A stretch of 64,000 nt of DNA, taken from NCBI GenBank assembly GCA_016223165.1, contig JACRPO010000012.1, positions 620,001 to 684,000 on the forward strand, in the 5' to 3' direction. Of the stretch, positions 24,725 to 33,337 are shown piece by piece (the stretch's first letter is position 1; every line of letters begins with the position of its first letter). The notes below the pieces were generated by a model. It saw only the letters and a list, made by a program, of their open reading frames with translations, was not told where the DNA came from and did not search any database. The stretch is from Burkholderiales bacterium. GTDB taxonomy: Bacteria > Pseudomonadota > Gammaproteobacteria > Burkholderiales > Burkholderiaceae_C. A program made the position numbers and the translations under genes.

Positions 24725-25799
24725 GGTCCAGCGTCCACACGCCATGCGGTGAGCGGCCGACACTCACCTGGCGCACGACCTGCCGCGAGGGCACGTCGAT
24801 GACCGTCAGCTTGCGCGCCCAGCGCGAGCTCAGCAGCAGCGTGCGGCCATCGGCCATCAGCTCCATGCAGTCGGGCCCGCCCGGGCCGGGCAGTTCGGAC
24901 ACCACCGTCAGCGTCTGCGCATCGATGAGGCTCAGCGTGTTGGCGACGCGGTTGCTCACGAAGACATGGCGCCGGTCGCCCATGGCGCGAAAGGCATGCG
25001 CGCCGGCGCCGGTGGCGATGCGCTTGCCGAGCACCGGGGCCGGCCCGCGCACGTCCCAGGCCTCGACGAAGCGGTCGCCGGTGAGGCCGACGAGCAGCGT
25101 GCGGTCGTCGGCGGTGAGGAAGATGTCGGCCGGCGTCTTGCCCACCTTCACCGTCCAGCGCGGCTGCTGCGTCGCCAGCTCGATGGCCATCAGCTCGTCG
25201 CTGTCCTGCAGGCTGACGTAGGCCACCGTGCTCTTGCTGTCGATGGCCAGGTGACTCGGCACCTTGCCCGCCGGGATGCGGCGCGCCAGCGCCAGCGGCG
25301 GCTCGGCCGCCGGGTTCCAGCGATAGATGTCGACATGGTCGAGACGGTTCGCCGCGATCACGAGCCACTTCATGTCCGGCGAGAAGCGAAGGTGGTAAGG
25401 GTCGGCGATGTTGCGCAGCGTGCGCTGCACCTCGCCTGTCAGCGGGTCGAGGAAGGTGAGCGTGTTGCCCGCCGCATTGGCGACGATGACGCTCTTCTCG
25501 TCGGGCGTGAGGTACAGGTGGTGCGGCTCCTTGCCGGTGGGCACGCGCCGGCTCACCTGCCACGTGACGGGGTCGACGATGCTCACGTCGGCGTCCTGCG
25601 AGTTGAGCACGAAGATCGGCCGCGGCGCTCTCGAGGCCGGGCCGGGCGCGGCCACCGCGGGTGCGGGTGCCGCGGGCGCCGCGGACGCCGCGGGTGCGGC
25701 CGGCCCCGCGCTCTGCGCCAGCACGGGACCGGCCAGCCACGCCGCGGCGGCCTGCACGAGCAGCGCGCGGCGCCGGGGCACTGTGCAGCCGTTCGTCAT
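24708..25799 (-). CDS. exported YncE-like beta-propeller (YVTN repeat) protein
   Basis: 363 residues from ATG 25799, whose ATGA overlaps the AIM24-like stop. Signal: RRRALLVQAAAAWLAGPVLAQ (Tat-like). An Ala/Pro-rich spacer (residues about 30-58) leads into a seven-bladed propeller of YVTN type: IFVLNSQDADVSIVDPVTWQVSRRVPTGKEPHHLYLTPDEKSVIVANAAGNTLTFLDP, with the same blade rhythm repeated to the C terminus. YncE-like proteins bind DNA or partners in the periplasm, or serve in cofactor and metal pathways; no catalytic motif. Second gene of the six-gene operon, just before the polysaccharide deacetylase. Confidence 0.88.
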   Translation of the reverse strand: MTNGCTVPRRRALLVQAAAAWLAGPVLAQSAGPAAPAASAAPAAPAPAVAAPGPASRAPRPIFVLNSQDADVSIVDPVTWQVSRRVPTGKEPHHLYLTPDEKSVIVANAAGNTLTFLDPLTGEVQRTLRNIADPYHLRFSPDMKWLVIAANRLDHVDIYRWNPAAEPPLALARRIPAGKVPSHLAIDSKSTVAYVSLQDSDELMAIELATQQPRWTVKVGKTPADIFLTADDRTLLVGLTGDRFVEAWDVRGPAPVLGKRIATGAGAHAFRAMGDRRHVFVSNRVANTLSLIDAQTLTVVSELPGPGGPDCMELMADGRTLLLSSRWARKLTVIDVPSRQVVRQVSVGRSPHGVWTLDHAPRQ

Positions 25800-26617
25800 G
25801 CGTCGTCGTCCCCGCCGAGCACGCCGCCGAGCAGGCCGCCGGCCGGCAGCAGGCCGCCGAGCGCCGACTCCTCGCGCCGGCCGCCCATCTGCGGCGCGGC
25901 CGCGAAGACGCGCGAGGCCAGGCGCGAGAACGGCAGGCTCTGCATCCACACCGTGCCCGGCCCGCTGAGCTTGGCGAAGAACAGGCCCTCGCCGCCGAAG
26001 AGCGCCGTCTTGATCTTGCCCACGTACTGGATCTCGAAGTTCACGGTCTGCGTGTAGGCGACGACGCAGCCGGTGTCCACCATCAGCGTCTGCCCCGGCT
26101 GCAGCTCGCGCTTGGCGATGCTGCCGCCGGCGTGCACGAAGGCGAGGCCGTCGCCCTCGAGCTTCTGCATGATGAAGCCCTCGCCGCCGAAGAAGCCGGT
26201 GGACAGCTTGCGCTGGAAGGCGATGCCGAGCGAGACGCCGCGCGCCGCGCAGAGGAAGGCGTCGCGCTGGCAGATGAGCGTGCCGCCGAGCTGCCGCAGG
26301 TCCATGGCCAGGATCTTGCCCGGATACGGCGCCGCGAAGGCAACGCGCTGCTTGCTGCCCGACTGGTTGGTGTAGACGGTCGTGAAGAGCGACTCGCCGG
26401 TGATGAGCCGCTTGCCGGCGCCGAGCAGCTTGCCGAAGATGCCGCCGCTCTGGCTGCCGGCGCTGCCGTCGCCGAACACCGTGTCCATGCCGATGCCGGC
26501 ATCCATGAACATCAGGCTGCCGGCCTCGCCGACGGCCGCCTCGCCGGGGTCGAGCTCGACCTCGACGTACTGCATCTCGGCGCCCCTGATGTCGTAGTCC
26601 ACCACGTCCATGGCCAT
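25796..26617 (-). CDS. AIM24/TIGR00266-family protein
   Basis: 273 residues from ATG 26617 (MAMDVVDYDIRGAEMQYVEVELDPGEAAVGEAGSLMFMD). It has the TIGR00266 pattern: an all-beta jelly-roll-like body with GGIFGKLLGAGKRLITGESLF, FAAPYPGKILAMDL, FGGEGFIMQKLEGDGLAFVHAGG, LMVDTGCVVAYTQTV and FGGEGLFFAKLSGPGTVWMQSLPFSRLA. Relatives include the yeast mitochondrial AIM24; the biochemical role is unproven. A Gly-rich/acidic C terminus (GGLLGGVLGGDDDA) ends the protein. First gene of the operon; divergent from the diguanylate cyclase gene. Confidence 0.9.
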   Translation of the reverse strand: MAMDVVDYDIRGAEMQYVEVELDPGEAAVGEAGSLMFMDAGIGMDTVFGDGSAGSQSGGIFGKLLGAGKRLITGESLFTTVYTNQSGSKQRVAFAAPYPGKILAMDLRQLGGTLICQRDAFLCAARGVSLGIAFQRKLSTGFFGGEGFIMQKLEGDGLAFVHAGGSIAKRELQPGQTLMVDTGCVVAYTQTVNFEIQYVGKIKTALFGGEGLFFAKLSGPGTVWMQSLPFSRLASRVFAAAPQMGGRREESALGGLLPAGGLLGGVLGGDDDA

Positions 26618-26791
26618 TGTCGTGTCCGTCCTGCCGGGTCTTGCCCCGCGCGCTGATGTGACTCCGGGGATGGTACCCAAGCGAAGCCCCCGCTTTCCCG
26701 GGGCCGCGGCGTAGCAATGGGTTGCAATGCCAACGCGCCCCTAACGCCCTGTGCCGGCGGTGGCCTCGTGCAGCCACAACAATCGCCGTCC

Positions 26792-27991
26792 ATGCCCACC
26801 GCCCCGCTCGATGCGCTGCAAGTGGCTGCCGCGACTGCCGGCGTCGCCGCCGCATCGCTCACCGGGTTCGGCTGGCGCCATGCCGGCCAGCGCGGATGGC
26901 GGTGGTGGATGGCGGCGGTCTGGCTGGCGGCGCTGGGCAGCGTGCTGGCCGCGGCATCGGCGCAGGTGCCGGTGCGCTTCCTGGCCGAGGTGCTGCTGCT
27001 GCAGTGGCCGCTCACCCTGCTCATCGGCCTCAGGCGCTTCCATGCGCGCGACGCGCTGCCGCTGCACGCGAGCCTCGACTTCGGCGCGCTGCTGCTCGCG
27101 GTGCCGGTGCTCGCCGCCGCCTTTGCGGCCACGCCGGCGCAGGCGCCCTGGGTGGCCGCGACGGCGGGCTCGCTGCTCCTGCTCTACGCCGCCACGGTGG
27201 CGCTGCGCACGCCGGCCGGCCACGCCACGCCGCCGCTGCAGGCGCTGGCGGCAACGCAGTGCCTGCTCGCCTTCGCGCCGCTGGTGGCGTGGCCGCTGGG
27301 CGGTGGCTTCGGGCCGATCGGTTCCATCGATCCGCTCGTACCGCGCGCCGTCGCCGCCGCGCTCGGCCTCACCGTCGCCGCCTTCGTGCTGCTGACGATG
27401 GTGGGCCAGCGCACCGAGCAGCAGCTGCGCGAGTCACGCCAGCGCCTGCGCACGCTCGCCAACATGGACGCGCTGACGCAGGTGCCCAACCGGCGCCACT
27501 TCAACGACCTGGCGGGGCTGGCGCTGCGCAACGACCCGCCCGGCAGCGCCGTGCTGCTGATGTTCGACGTCGACCACTTCAAGGGCATCAACGACAGCCT
27601 CGGCCACGCCGCCGGCGACCGCGCGCTCACGCTCGTCGCCAGCAGCATGCTCGAGCACCTGCGCGCCGAAGACGTGCCCGGCCGCCTGGGCGGCGACGAG
27701 TTCGCGCTGCTGCTGCGCGGCGCCGGCGTGCCGGCGGCCATCGGCGTGGCCGGGCGCATCGTGCATGCCGTGCAGCGGCGCACCGCGCTGCAGCAGCTGC
27801 CGCGCCTGACACTCAGCTTCGGGCTCGTGCAGGTGCTCGCCAACGAGCCGCTGGACGACGCACTGCGCCGCGCCGACCAGGCGCTCTTCGAGGCCAAGCG
27901 GCAGGGCCGCAACTGCGCCGTCGCCGCCGAGGGCGACGAGGCGCACCCGGTGTTCAGCGAGAGCCAGCGGCTGGGCCTGGCGGCGGCCTGA
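26792..27991 (+). CDS. membrane-bound diguanylate cyclase (GGDEF)
   Basis: About 399 residues from ATG 26792 (MPTAPLDALQVAAATAGVAAA); an upstream ATG 26717 would add 25 polar residues. Six or so membrane helices occupy residues 10-210 (WMAAVWLAALGSVLAAASAQ, FLAEVLLLQWPLTLLIGL and others). A short coiled linker (QRTEQQLRESRQRLRTLANMDALTQVPNRRHF) leads into the GGDEF domain with intact RLGGDEFALLL and a preceding RAED inhibitory-site motif (RxxD five residues upstream). It should make c-di-GMP from two GTP with product feedback; no EAL domain. The membrane sensor is not a named type. Confidence 0.92.
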   Translation: MPTAPLDALQVAAATAGVAAASLTGFGWRHAGQRGWRWWMAAVWLAALGSVLAAASAQVPVRFLAEVLLLQWPLTLLIGLRRFHARDALPLHASLDFGALLLAVPVLAAAFAATPAQAPWVAATAGSLLLLYAATVALRTPAGHATPPLQALAATQCLLAFAPLVAWPLGGGFGPIGSIDPLVPRAVAAALGLTVAAFVLLTMVGQRTEQQLRESRQRLRTLANMDALTQVPNRRHFNDLAGLALRNDPPGSAVLLMFDVDHFKGINDSLGHAAGDRALTLVASSMLEHLRAEDVPGRLGGDEFALLLRGAGVPAAIGVAGRIVHAVQRRTALQQLPRLTLSFGLVQVLANEPLDDALRRADQALFEAKRQGRNCAVAAEGDEAHPVFSESQRLGLAAA

Positions 27992-28086
27992 AGTCCGGAC
28001 GCGTTCACGACGCCGCGAAGGTTCGAGGGTACGAAGCTTCGGCGCAGCGGCGCCTCCAAGCGCGTCGGGCAAGCGGCGAGGCACCC

Positions 28087-28092
28087 GATAAT
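28087..28092 (+). promoter_or_regulatory. candidate -10 box for crcB, near-leaderless
   Basis: GATAAT ends 12 nt before the crcB ATG (28105), so transcription would begin only about 5 nt before the start codon. No good -35 box is visible. Because the transcript would have almost no leader, a fluoride riboswitch in front of this gene is unlikely. Confidence 0.35.
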
Positions 28093-28104
28093 CCGCGCCC
28101 TCGC

Positions 28105-28515
28105 ATGGACCACGCCTCGCCGCAGCTGTCGCAGTTCGTCTCCGCCGCCCTCGCGGTGGCCCTGGGCGCCGTGCTCGGCGCCTGGCTGCGCTGGGGCCTG
28201 GCGGTGTGGCTCAACGGCCAGTTCCCCTCGCTGCCGCCGGGCACGCTCATCGCCAACCTCGCCGGCGGCTACCTCATCGGTGTCGTCATCGCGCTGCTCG
28301 CGCAGCAGCCCGCGCTGCCGCCCGAGTGGCGGCTCTTCCTCGTCACCGGCTTCCTCGGCGCGCTCACCACCTTCTCCACCTTCTCGGCCGAGGTGGTGGG
28401 CCTGCTGCACCAGGGTCGGCTCGGCTGGGCGCTGCTGACGGTGACCACGCATGTGCTGGGCTCGCTGGCGATGACGCTGGCGGGCCTGGCGACACCGATG
28501 CTGCTGCGGCGCTGA
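28105..28515 (+). CDS. crcB: fluoride efflux channel CrcB/Fluc
   Basis: 136 residues from ATG 28105 with four membrane helices. Motifs of the family: GAVLGAWLRWGLA with the conserved Arg, PPGTLIANLAGGYLIGV with the pore Asn, and VTGFLGALTTFSTFSAE, the GFxGxxTTFSTF phenylalanine-box and sodium-site segment. Dual-topology dimer exporting fluoride across the inner membrane. It lies between the diguanylate cyclase and ETF-QO genes on the same strand, apparently with its own promoter. Length is normal. Confidence 0.95.
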   Translation: MDHASPQLSQFVSAALAVALGAVLGAWLRWGLAVWLNGQFPSLPPGTLIANLAGGYLIGVVIALLAQQPALPPEWRLFLVTGFLGALTTFSTFSAEVVGLLHQGRLGWALLTVTTHVLGSLAMTLAGLATPMLLRR

Positions 28516-28552
28516 GCCGGTCGTCGTACGGAGCGCCGCGAGAGGCGACTCT

Positions 28553-28558
28553 TAGAAT
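28553..28558 (+). promoter_or_regulatory. candidate -10 box for ETF-QO
   Basis: TAGAAT lies 21 nt before the ETF-QO ATG, upstream of a strong ribosome site (GGAGGAG at about 28569-28576). The -35 region is unremarkable, so the call is tentative. Confidence 0.3.
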
Positions 28559-28579
28559 GCCTCGCCCCTGGAGGAGAAC

Positions 28580-30250
28580 ATGACGCCGCAGCAGATCCTC
28601 GAGCAATACGGCCCGCGCGAGGCGATGGAGTACGACGTGGTCGTGGTCGGCGCCGGACCGGCGGGCCTGGCCACCGCCATCCGCCTGAAGCAGCTGAACG
28701 CCGACATCAGCGTCGTCGTCCTCGAGAAGGGCAGCGAGCCGGGCGCGCACATCCTCAGCGGCGCGGTCATGGACCCGCGCGCCATCACCGAGCTGTTCCC
28801 CGACTGGAAGGAGCGCGGCGCGCCGCTCAACCAGCCGGTCACCGCCGACGACATCCTCTTCCTGCGCGCCGACTCGGCCTTGCGCACGCCCGACTGGCTC
28901 GTCCCCGGCATCCTGCACAACCACGGCAACTACGTCATCAGCCTCGGCGCCGTGGTCAAGTGGCTGGGCGAGCAGGCCGAGGCGCTCGGCGTCGAGGTCT
29001 TTGCCGGCTTCACTGCCGCCGAGGTGCTCTACACCGACGACGGCAAGGTGCGCGGCGTGGCCACCGGCAACCTCGGCGTCGGCAAGGACGGCGAGCCGCA
29101 CGAGGGCTTCCAGCTCGGCATGGAGCTCACGGCCAGGTACACGGTGTTTGCCGAGGGCGCGCGCGGGCACCTCGGCCGGCAGCTCATCGAGCGCTACGAC
29201 CTGCTCGCCGGGCGCGACGCGCAGAGCTTCTCCATCGGCATCAAGGAGCTGTGGGAAGTGCCGCCCGCGCAGGCCCGGCCCGGCCTCGTCGTGCACACCG
29301 CCGGCTGGCCGATGGACGAGCACACCTTCGGCGGCGGCTTCCTGTACCACCTCGAGGGCAACCGCGTCACGCTCGGCCTCGTCGTCGGCCTCGACTACCA
29401 GAACCCCTGGCTCAACCCGTTCGAGGAGATGCAGCGCTGGAAGACGCACCCCGCCATCCGCGCGCACATCGAGGGCGGCAAGCGCATCGGCTACGGCGCG
29501 CGCGCCATCAACAACGGCAGCCCGCAGAGCCTGCCGAAGATGGTGTTCCAAGGGGGCATGCTCGTCGGCTGCGATGCCGGCACGATGAACGCCGCGCGCA
29601 TCAAGGGCAGCCACGCGGCCATCAAGAGCGGCATGCTCGCCGCCGAGGCCCTGGCGCCGGCGCTGAAGGCGGGCCGCGCGCACGACGAGCTCGAGGCCTA
29701 CCCGGCGGCCTTCGAGCAAAGCTGGCTGCACGAGGAGCTGCAGGCCACGCGAAACTTCAAGCACTGGTTCAAACAGGGCAACACGGTCGGCGCGCTGATG
29801 ACCGGCGTCGAGCAATGGCTGCTGCCCAGGCTCGGCTTCAAGAGCCCGCCGTGGACGAAGCACCGGCACACACCCGACCACGAGCGGCTGCATGCGGCCG
29901 GCCAGGTGGAGCCGATCCGCTACCCCAGGCCCGACGGCAAGCTGACCTTCGACCGCCTCTCCTCGGTGTTCATCAGCAACACCAACCACGAGGAGAACCA
30001 GCCCGCGCACCTGACGCTCAAGGACGCGGCCGTGCCGGTGGTCGTGAACCTCGCGCGCTATGCCGGGCCCGAGAGCCGCTACTGCCCGGCGGGCGTGTAC
30101 GAGTTCGTCAACACCGACGGCGAGGACAGGCTCGTCATCAACGCGCAGAACTGCGTGCACTGCAAGACCTGCGACATCAAGGACCCGACGCAGAACATCG
30201 TCTGGGTCACGCCCGAAGGCGGCGGCGGGCCGAACTACGCCGGCATGTAG
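28580..30250 (+). CDS. electron transfer flavoprotein-ubiquinone oxidoreductase
   Basis: 556 residues from ATG 28580, preceded by a strong ribosome site. N-terminal FAD Rossmann motif VVVVGAGPAGLATAIRLKQL, the EKGSEPGAHILSGAVMDPRAI segment, the membrane-contacting quinone part around 380-460, and a C-terminal 4Fe-4S ferredoxin domain (CPAGVYEF and CVHCKTCDIKDPTQNIVWVTPEGGGGPNY) supplying the four Cys ligands. It passes electrons from acyl-CoA dehydrogenases through ETF to ubiquinone at the inner membrane. Length matches the family (about 550). Its presence fits the beta-oxidation genes at 36-41 kb. Confidence 0.95.
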   Translation: MTPQQILEQYGPREAMEYDVVVVGAGPAGLATAIRLKQLNADISVVVLEKGSEPGAHILSGAVMDPRAITELFPDWKERGAPLNQPVTADDILFLRADSALRTPDWLVPGILHNHGNYVISLGAVVKWLGEQAEALGVEVFAGFTAAEVLYTDDGKVRGVATGNLGVGKDGEPHEGFQLGMELTARYTVFAEGARGHLGRQLIERYDLLAGRDAQSFSIGIKELWEVPPAQARPGLVVHTAGWPMDEHTFGGGFLYHLEGNRVTLGLVVGLDYQNPWLNPFEEMQRWKTHPAIRAHIEGGKRIGYGARAINNGSPQSLPKMVFQGGMLVGCDAGTMNAARIKGSHAAIKSGMLAAEALAPALKAGRAHDELEAYPAAFEQSWLHEELQATRNFKHWFKQGNTVGALMTGVEQWLLPRLGFKSPPWTKHRHTPDHERLHAAGQVEPIRYPRPDGKLTFDRLSSVFISNTNHEENQPAHLTLKDAAVPVVVNLARYAGPESRYCPAGVYEFVNTDGEDRLVINAQNCVHCKTCDIKDPTQNIVWVTPEGGGGPNYAGM

Positions 30251-30275
30251 GGCCGCGCACCCCCAGGCCTGCGGC

Positions 30276-30313
30276 GCCGGGCCTGCGGGCGCCCGGGCGG
30301 GCACAGGCCCGGC
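30276..30313. terminator. strong hairpin between convergent ETF-QO and ahpF
   Basis: GCCGGGCCTG (30276-30285) pairs perfectly with CAGGCCCGGC (30304-30313), and the 18-nt spacer itself contains the palindrome CGGGCGCCCG. The compound structure sits in the 99-bp gap between the convergent stops. No T-tract, so it may act as a bidirectional block with Rho or as an mRNA 3'-end stabiliser. Confidence 0.5.
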
Positions 30314-30349
30314 AGGCTCACTGGAGTACCTTCGGGCGGCCGGGCGGGC

Positions 30350-31969
30350 TCATGCGGCGAGCGCGCCGTGTCTCACCGCCGTCGCCGCCTGATCCGCGGC
30401 CGCCAGCGGGCTGCGGATCAGGTGGTCGAAGGCCGAGAGCGCCGCCTTCGAGCCCTCGCCGCTGGCGATGATGATCTGCTTGTACGGCACCGTCGTCGCA
30501 TCGCCGGCGGCGAAGACGCCGGGCACGCTCGTCGCGCCGCGCTCGTCGACGACGATCTCGCCGTGCCTGGACAGCGCCACCGTGCCGCGCAGCCACTCGG
30601 TGTTGGGCACGAGCCCGATCTGCACGAACACGCCGGCGAGCGCCACGCGGTGTTCCTCGCCGCTGGCGCGGTCCTTGTAGACGAGGCCGGTCACCTTGCT
30701 GCCGTCGCCGGTGATCTCGGTGGTCTGCGCGTTCGTGTGCACAGCCACGTTGGGCAGGCTCTTCAGCTTGGCCACGAGTACGGCGTCGGCCTTGAGCTGG
30801 TCGGCAAATTCGACCAGCGTCACGTGTTCAACCACGCCGGCCAGGTCGATGGCCGCCTCGACGCCCGAGTTGCCGCCGCCGATGACGGCGACGCGCTTGC
30901 CCTTGAAGAGCGGCCCGTCGCAGTGCGGGCAGTAGGCCACCCCCTTGTTCTTGTACTCCTGCTCGCCGGGCACGTTGACGTTGCGCCAGCGCGCACCGGT
31001 GGCGAGCACGACGGAGCGGCTCCGCAGCGCCGCGCCGCCGGCAAGCTTCAAGGTGATCTCGCCGCCGGGCTTCTCGGCCGGCTCAATGCCCAGCACGCGC
31101 TGCTGGTTCATGATGTCCACGCCGTAGCTGCGCACCTGCGTCTCCAGCGCGGCGGCGAACTTCTGGCCGGTGGTCTCGGGCACGGAGATGAAGTTCTCGA
31201 TGCCGAGCGTATCGAGCGTCTGGCCGCCGAAGCGCTCGGCCACAACACCCGTGCGGATGCCCTTGCGCGCCGCATACACGGCTGCAGCCGCGCCGGCCGG
31301 CCCGCCGCCGACGATGAGCATGTCGAAGGCCTCCTTCGCGGCGAGCTTCGCCGCGCCGCGCGCCGCGGCACCGGTGTCGACCTTGGCCAGGATGTCGGCC
31401 AGCTCCATGCGGCCCGAGCTGAACGGCTGCCCGTTCAGGAACACGGTCGGCACGGCCATGACCCGGCGCGCCTCGACCTCGGCCTGGAAGAGAGCACCGT
31501 CGATGGCCACGTGGCGCACGCGCGGGTTGAGCACCGCCATCAGATTGAGCGCCTGCACCACGTCCGGGCAGTTGTGGCAGGTGAGCGACATGTAGGTCTC
31601 GAAGACGAGGTCGCCCGCATCGGCGCCGAGGGAACGGATCAGCTCGACCACCTCGCCTTCCACCTTGGGCGGGTGGCCACCGGCCTGCAGCAGCGCCAGC
31701 ACGAGCGAAGTGAACTCATGCCCCATCGGGATGGCCGCGAAGCGCACGCCCATGTCGTGGCCGGCGCGGCTGACGGAAAACGAGGGCCGGCGCGCATCGG
31801 TGCCGTCGAAGCGGGCAGTGATCCGGTCGCTGAGCCCGGCGATCTCCTCGAGCAGCTCACGCATCTCGCGCGAGGCGGGGCGCTCGTCGAGCGAGGCCAC
31901 CAGTTGCACGGGCTGGGTCAGGCGCTCGAGTAAGGCCCTGAGCTGGTCTTGGAGGTTGGCGTCCAACAT
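30350..31969 (-). CDS. ahpF: alkyl hydroperoxide reductase subunit F
   Basis: 539 residues from ATG 31969 (MLDANLQDQLRALLERLTQP). An N-terminal double thioredoxin-like domain with the disulfide T-C-H-N-C-P near 130 is followed by a thioredoxin-reductase-like part: FAD motif MLIVGGGPAGAAAAVYAARKG, the redox pair in AYCPHCDGP near 365, NAD(P)-binding VAVIGGGNSGVEAA, and GVFAAGDATTVPYKQI. It reduces AhpC with NADH. It lies downstream of ahpC on the same strand (56-nt gap), the usual arrangement. Length is slightly above E. coli AhpF (521). Confidence 0.96.
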   Translation of the reverse strand: MLDANLQDQLRALLERLTQPVQLVASLDERPASREMRELLEEIAGLSDRITARFDGTDARRPSFSVSRAGHDMGVRFAAIPMGHEFTSLVLALLQAGGHPPKVEGEVVELIRSLGADAGDLVFETYMSLTCHNCPDVVQALNLMAVLNPRVRHVAIDGALFQAEVEARRVMAVPTVFLNGQPFSSGRMELADILAKVDTGAAARGAAKLAAKEAFDMLIVGGGPAGAAAAVYAARKGIRTGVVAERFGGQTLDTLGIENFISVPETTGQKFAAALETQVRSYGVDIMNQQRVLGIEPAEKPGGEITLKLAGGAALRSRSVVLATGARWRNVNVPGEQEYKNKGVAYCPHCDGPLFKGKRVAVIGGGNSGVEAAIDLAGVVEHVTLVEFADQLKADAVLVAKLKSLPNVAVHTNAQTTEITGDGSKVTGLVYKDRASGEEHRVALAGVFVQIGLVPNTEWLRGTVALSRHGEIVVDERGATSVPGVFAAGDATTVPYKQIIIASGEGSKAALSAFDHLIRSPLAAADQAATAVRHGALAA

Positions 31970-32025
31970 GGCGGCGTTCCTTCTGGTGGCTGCTCGAAGA
32001 GAGTGCAAGAGCGGAGAGCGGTGGC

Positions 32026-32589
32026 TCAGATCTTGCCGACGAGGTCGAGCGAAGGCTTCAGCGTCGCCGCGCCCTCCTGCCACTTGGCCGGGCACACCTG
32101 GCCGGGGTTCTGGGCCACGTACTGCGCCGCCTGCAGCTTGCGCAGCGTCTCCTTCACGTCACGCGCGATGGCGTTGTCGTGCACCTCGGCGGTCTTGACG
32201 ACGCCCTCGGGGTTGACGACGAACGTGCCGCGCAGCGCCAGGCCTTCCTCCTCGATGTGCACGCCGAACATGCGGGTCAGTGTGTGCGTCGGGTCGCCGA
32301 CGAGCGGAAAGCGCGCCTTGCCGACGGCCGGGCTCGTCTCGTGCCACACCTTGTGCGCGAAGTGCGTGTCGGTGGTGACGATGTAGACCTCGGCGCCCAT
32401 GTCCTTGAACCTGGCGTAGTGGTCGGCAGCGTCTTCCACCTCGGTCGGGCAGTTGAAGGTGAAGGCGGCGGGCATGAAGATCAGCACCGACCACTTGCCC
32501 GCGAGGCTCTGCTCGGTCACTTCGACGAACTTGCCGTTGTGGAAGGCCTGGGTCTTGAAGGGCTGGACGCGGGTGTTGATGAGGGACAA
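32026..32589 (-). CDS. ahpC: alkyl hydroperoxide reductase subunit C (2-Cys peroxiredoxin)
   Basis: 187 residues from a TTG start at 32589 (MSLINTRVQPFKTQAFHNGKF), supported by AGGAG 6 nt upstream and by the usual N terminus of AhpC. The peroxidatic Cys lies in FTFNCPTEVED near 47 and the resolving Cys in GQVCPAKW near 166; the catalytic Thr precedes the first. It reduces hydrogen peroxide and organic peroxides, recycled by AhpF. A candidate OxyR site with an embedded 20-bp palindrome lies about 80 nt upstream. Confidence 0.96.
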   Translation of the reverse strand: MSLINTRVQPFKTQAFHNGKFVEVTEQSLAGKWSVLIFMPAAFTFNCPTEVEDAADHYARFKDMGAEVYIVTTDTHFAHKVWHETSPAVGKARFPLVGDPTHTLTRMFGVHIEEEGLALRGTFVVNPEGVVKTAEVHDNAIARDVKETLRKLQAAQYVAQNPGQVCPAKWQEGAATLKPSLDLVGKI

Positions 32590-32917
32590 GAGGAACTCCT
32601 TGGTTGGGCGGTGGGAAGGAAGGATCGGATTCGACGGAGCGAAGTATTGCTGCGTCGCATCATTGCGTGTGTTGATTGCATCGATCGATGCAATGGACCA
32701 TGGCTATTGAAGGTGGGGCCGGGCTTGCCAGAGGTCGATCGAAGCGCTGGAATCGCGCCACGTCGGCGGCCGTAAACAACGGCGCCGGGCCGGGCAGCGT
32801 TTTGCAGGGCGGCTCGTCCGGCAGTCGCGCGTCGTCACAGGGCGCCGCAGCGCGACGGGGACGTACGGGCCGTGCCCGCCGACAGTCTCATCACACCGCG
32901 CCCTGCCGGGAGCCGGC
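32590..32917. other. 328-bp intergenic region upstream of ahpC
   Basis: The left third is AT-richer and holds the candidate ahpC control site (32671-32707). The right part, toward the plus-strand lipoprotein gene at 32918, is GC-rich and contains no gene that I can support. A GGGAGCCGGC run just before 32918 is a weak ribosome site. Confidence 0.55.
32671..32707 (-). promoter_or_regulatory. candidate OxyR site containing a 20-bp perfect palindrome
   Basis: On the minus strand the tetranucleotides ATAG, CCAT, ATCG and CAAC occur at exact 7-bp spacings, matching the OxyR pattern ATAG-N7-CTAT-N7-ATAG-N7-CTAT at 11 of 16 positions. Inside it, ATTGCATCGA and its mirror TCGATGCAAT (32675-32694) form a perfect 20-bp palindrome, which could be the site of another dimeric regulator. 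It lies 82-118 nt upstream of the ahpC start. Confidence 0.4.
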
Positions 32918-33283
32918 ATGGACGAGACCCTCACGCGCAAGCACTTCTGCGGCAACCTGCTCGCCGCCTGGGCGGCCCTGGCGCTGCCCGGTTGCGGCGG
33001 CGGCGGCGACTACGGCAGCACGCCGGCGCCGCCTCCGGTTCCGCCCGGAGCGACCTGCGGCAGCGTCATCAGCGACAACCACGGCCACGTGCTCGAGATC
33101 GAACGCGCCGACCTCGACTCGACCACCGACAAGACCTACGACATCCGCGGCTCCTCTGGGCACACGCACCAGGTCGTGCTCACCCCGACGCAACTCTCGA
33201 CGCTGAAGGCAGGAGGCACCATCAGCGTGTTCTCGTCGGTGGCCGAGCTGCACGCGCACGCGGTCTCGGTGGCCTGCGTCTGA
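32918..33283 (+). CDS. small putative lipoprotein
   Basis: 121 residues from ATG 32918. The N terminus MDETLTRKHFCGNLLAAWAALALPGCGGGG has a lipobox-like LALPGC, so after lipidation the mature protein would begin with Cys-Gly-Gly-Gly, a flexible tether followed by a Pro-rich spacer (STPAPPPVPPGA). The remainder is a small beta-rich domain with CGSVISDNHGHVLEIERADL and several His in GSSGHTHQVVL and AELHAHAV, suggesting a metal-binding site. It is monocistronic, convergent with the DUF6064-like gene. I do not recognise a named family. Confidence 0.7.
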   Translation: MDETLTRKHFCGNLLAAWAALALPGCGGGGDYGSTPAPPPVPPGATCGSVISDNHGHVLEIERADLDSTTDKTYDIRGSSGHTHQVVLTPTQLSTLKAGGTISVFSSVAELHAHAVSVACV

Positions 33284-33337
33284 AGGCGCGACGCCGCCGA
33301 GGCCCCGGCCGGTGCCGGCGCACGCGTTCGCAGGGCG

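Noticed and set aside
27992..28104. Possible fluoride riboswitch before crcB.
   Set aside because: The segment lacks the crcB-motif core as I know it, and the candidate -10 box leaves only about 5 nt of leader before the ATG.
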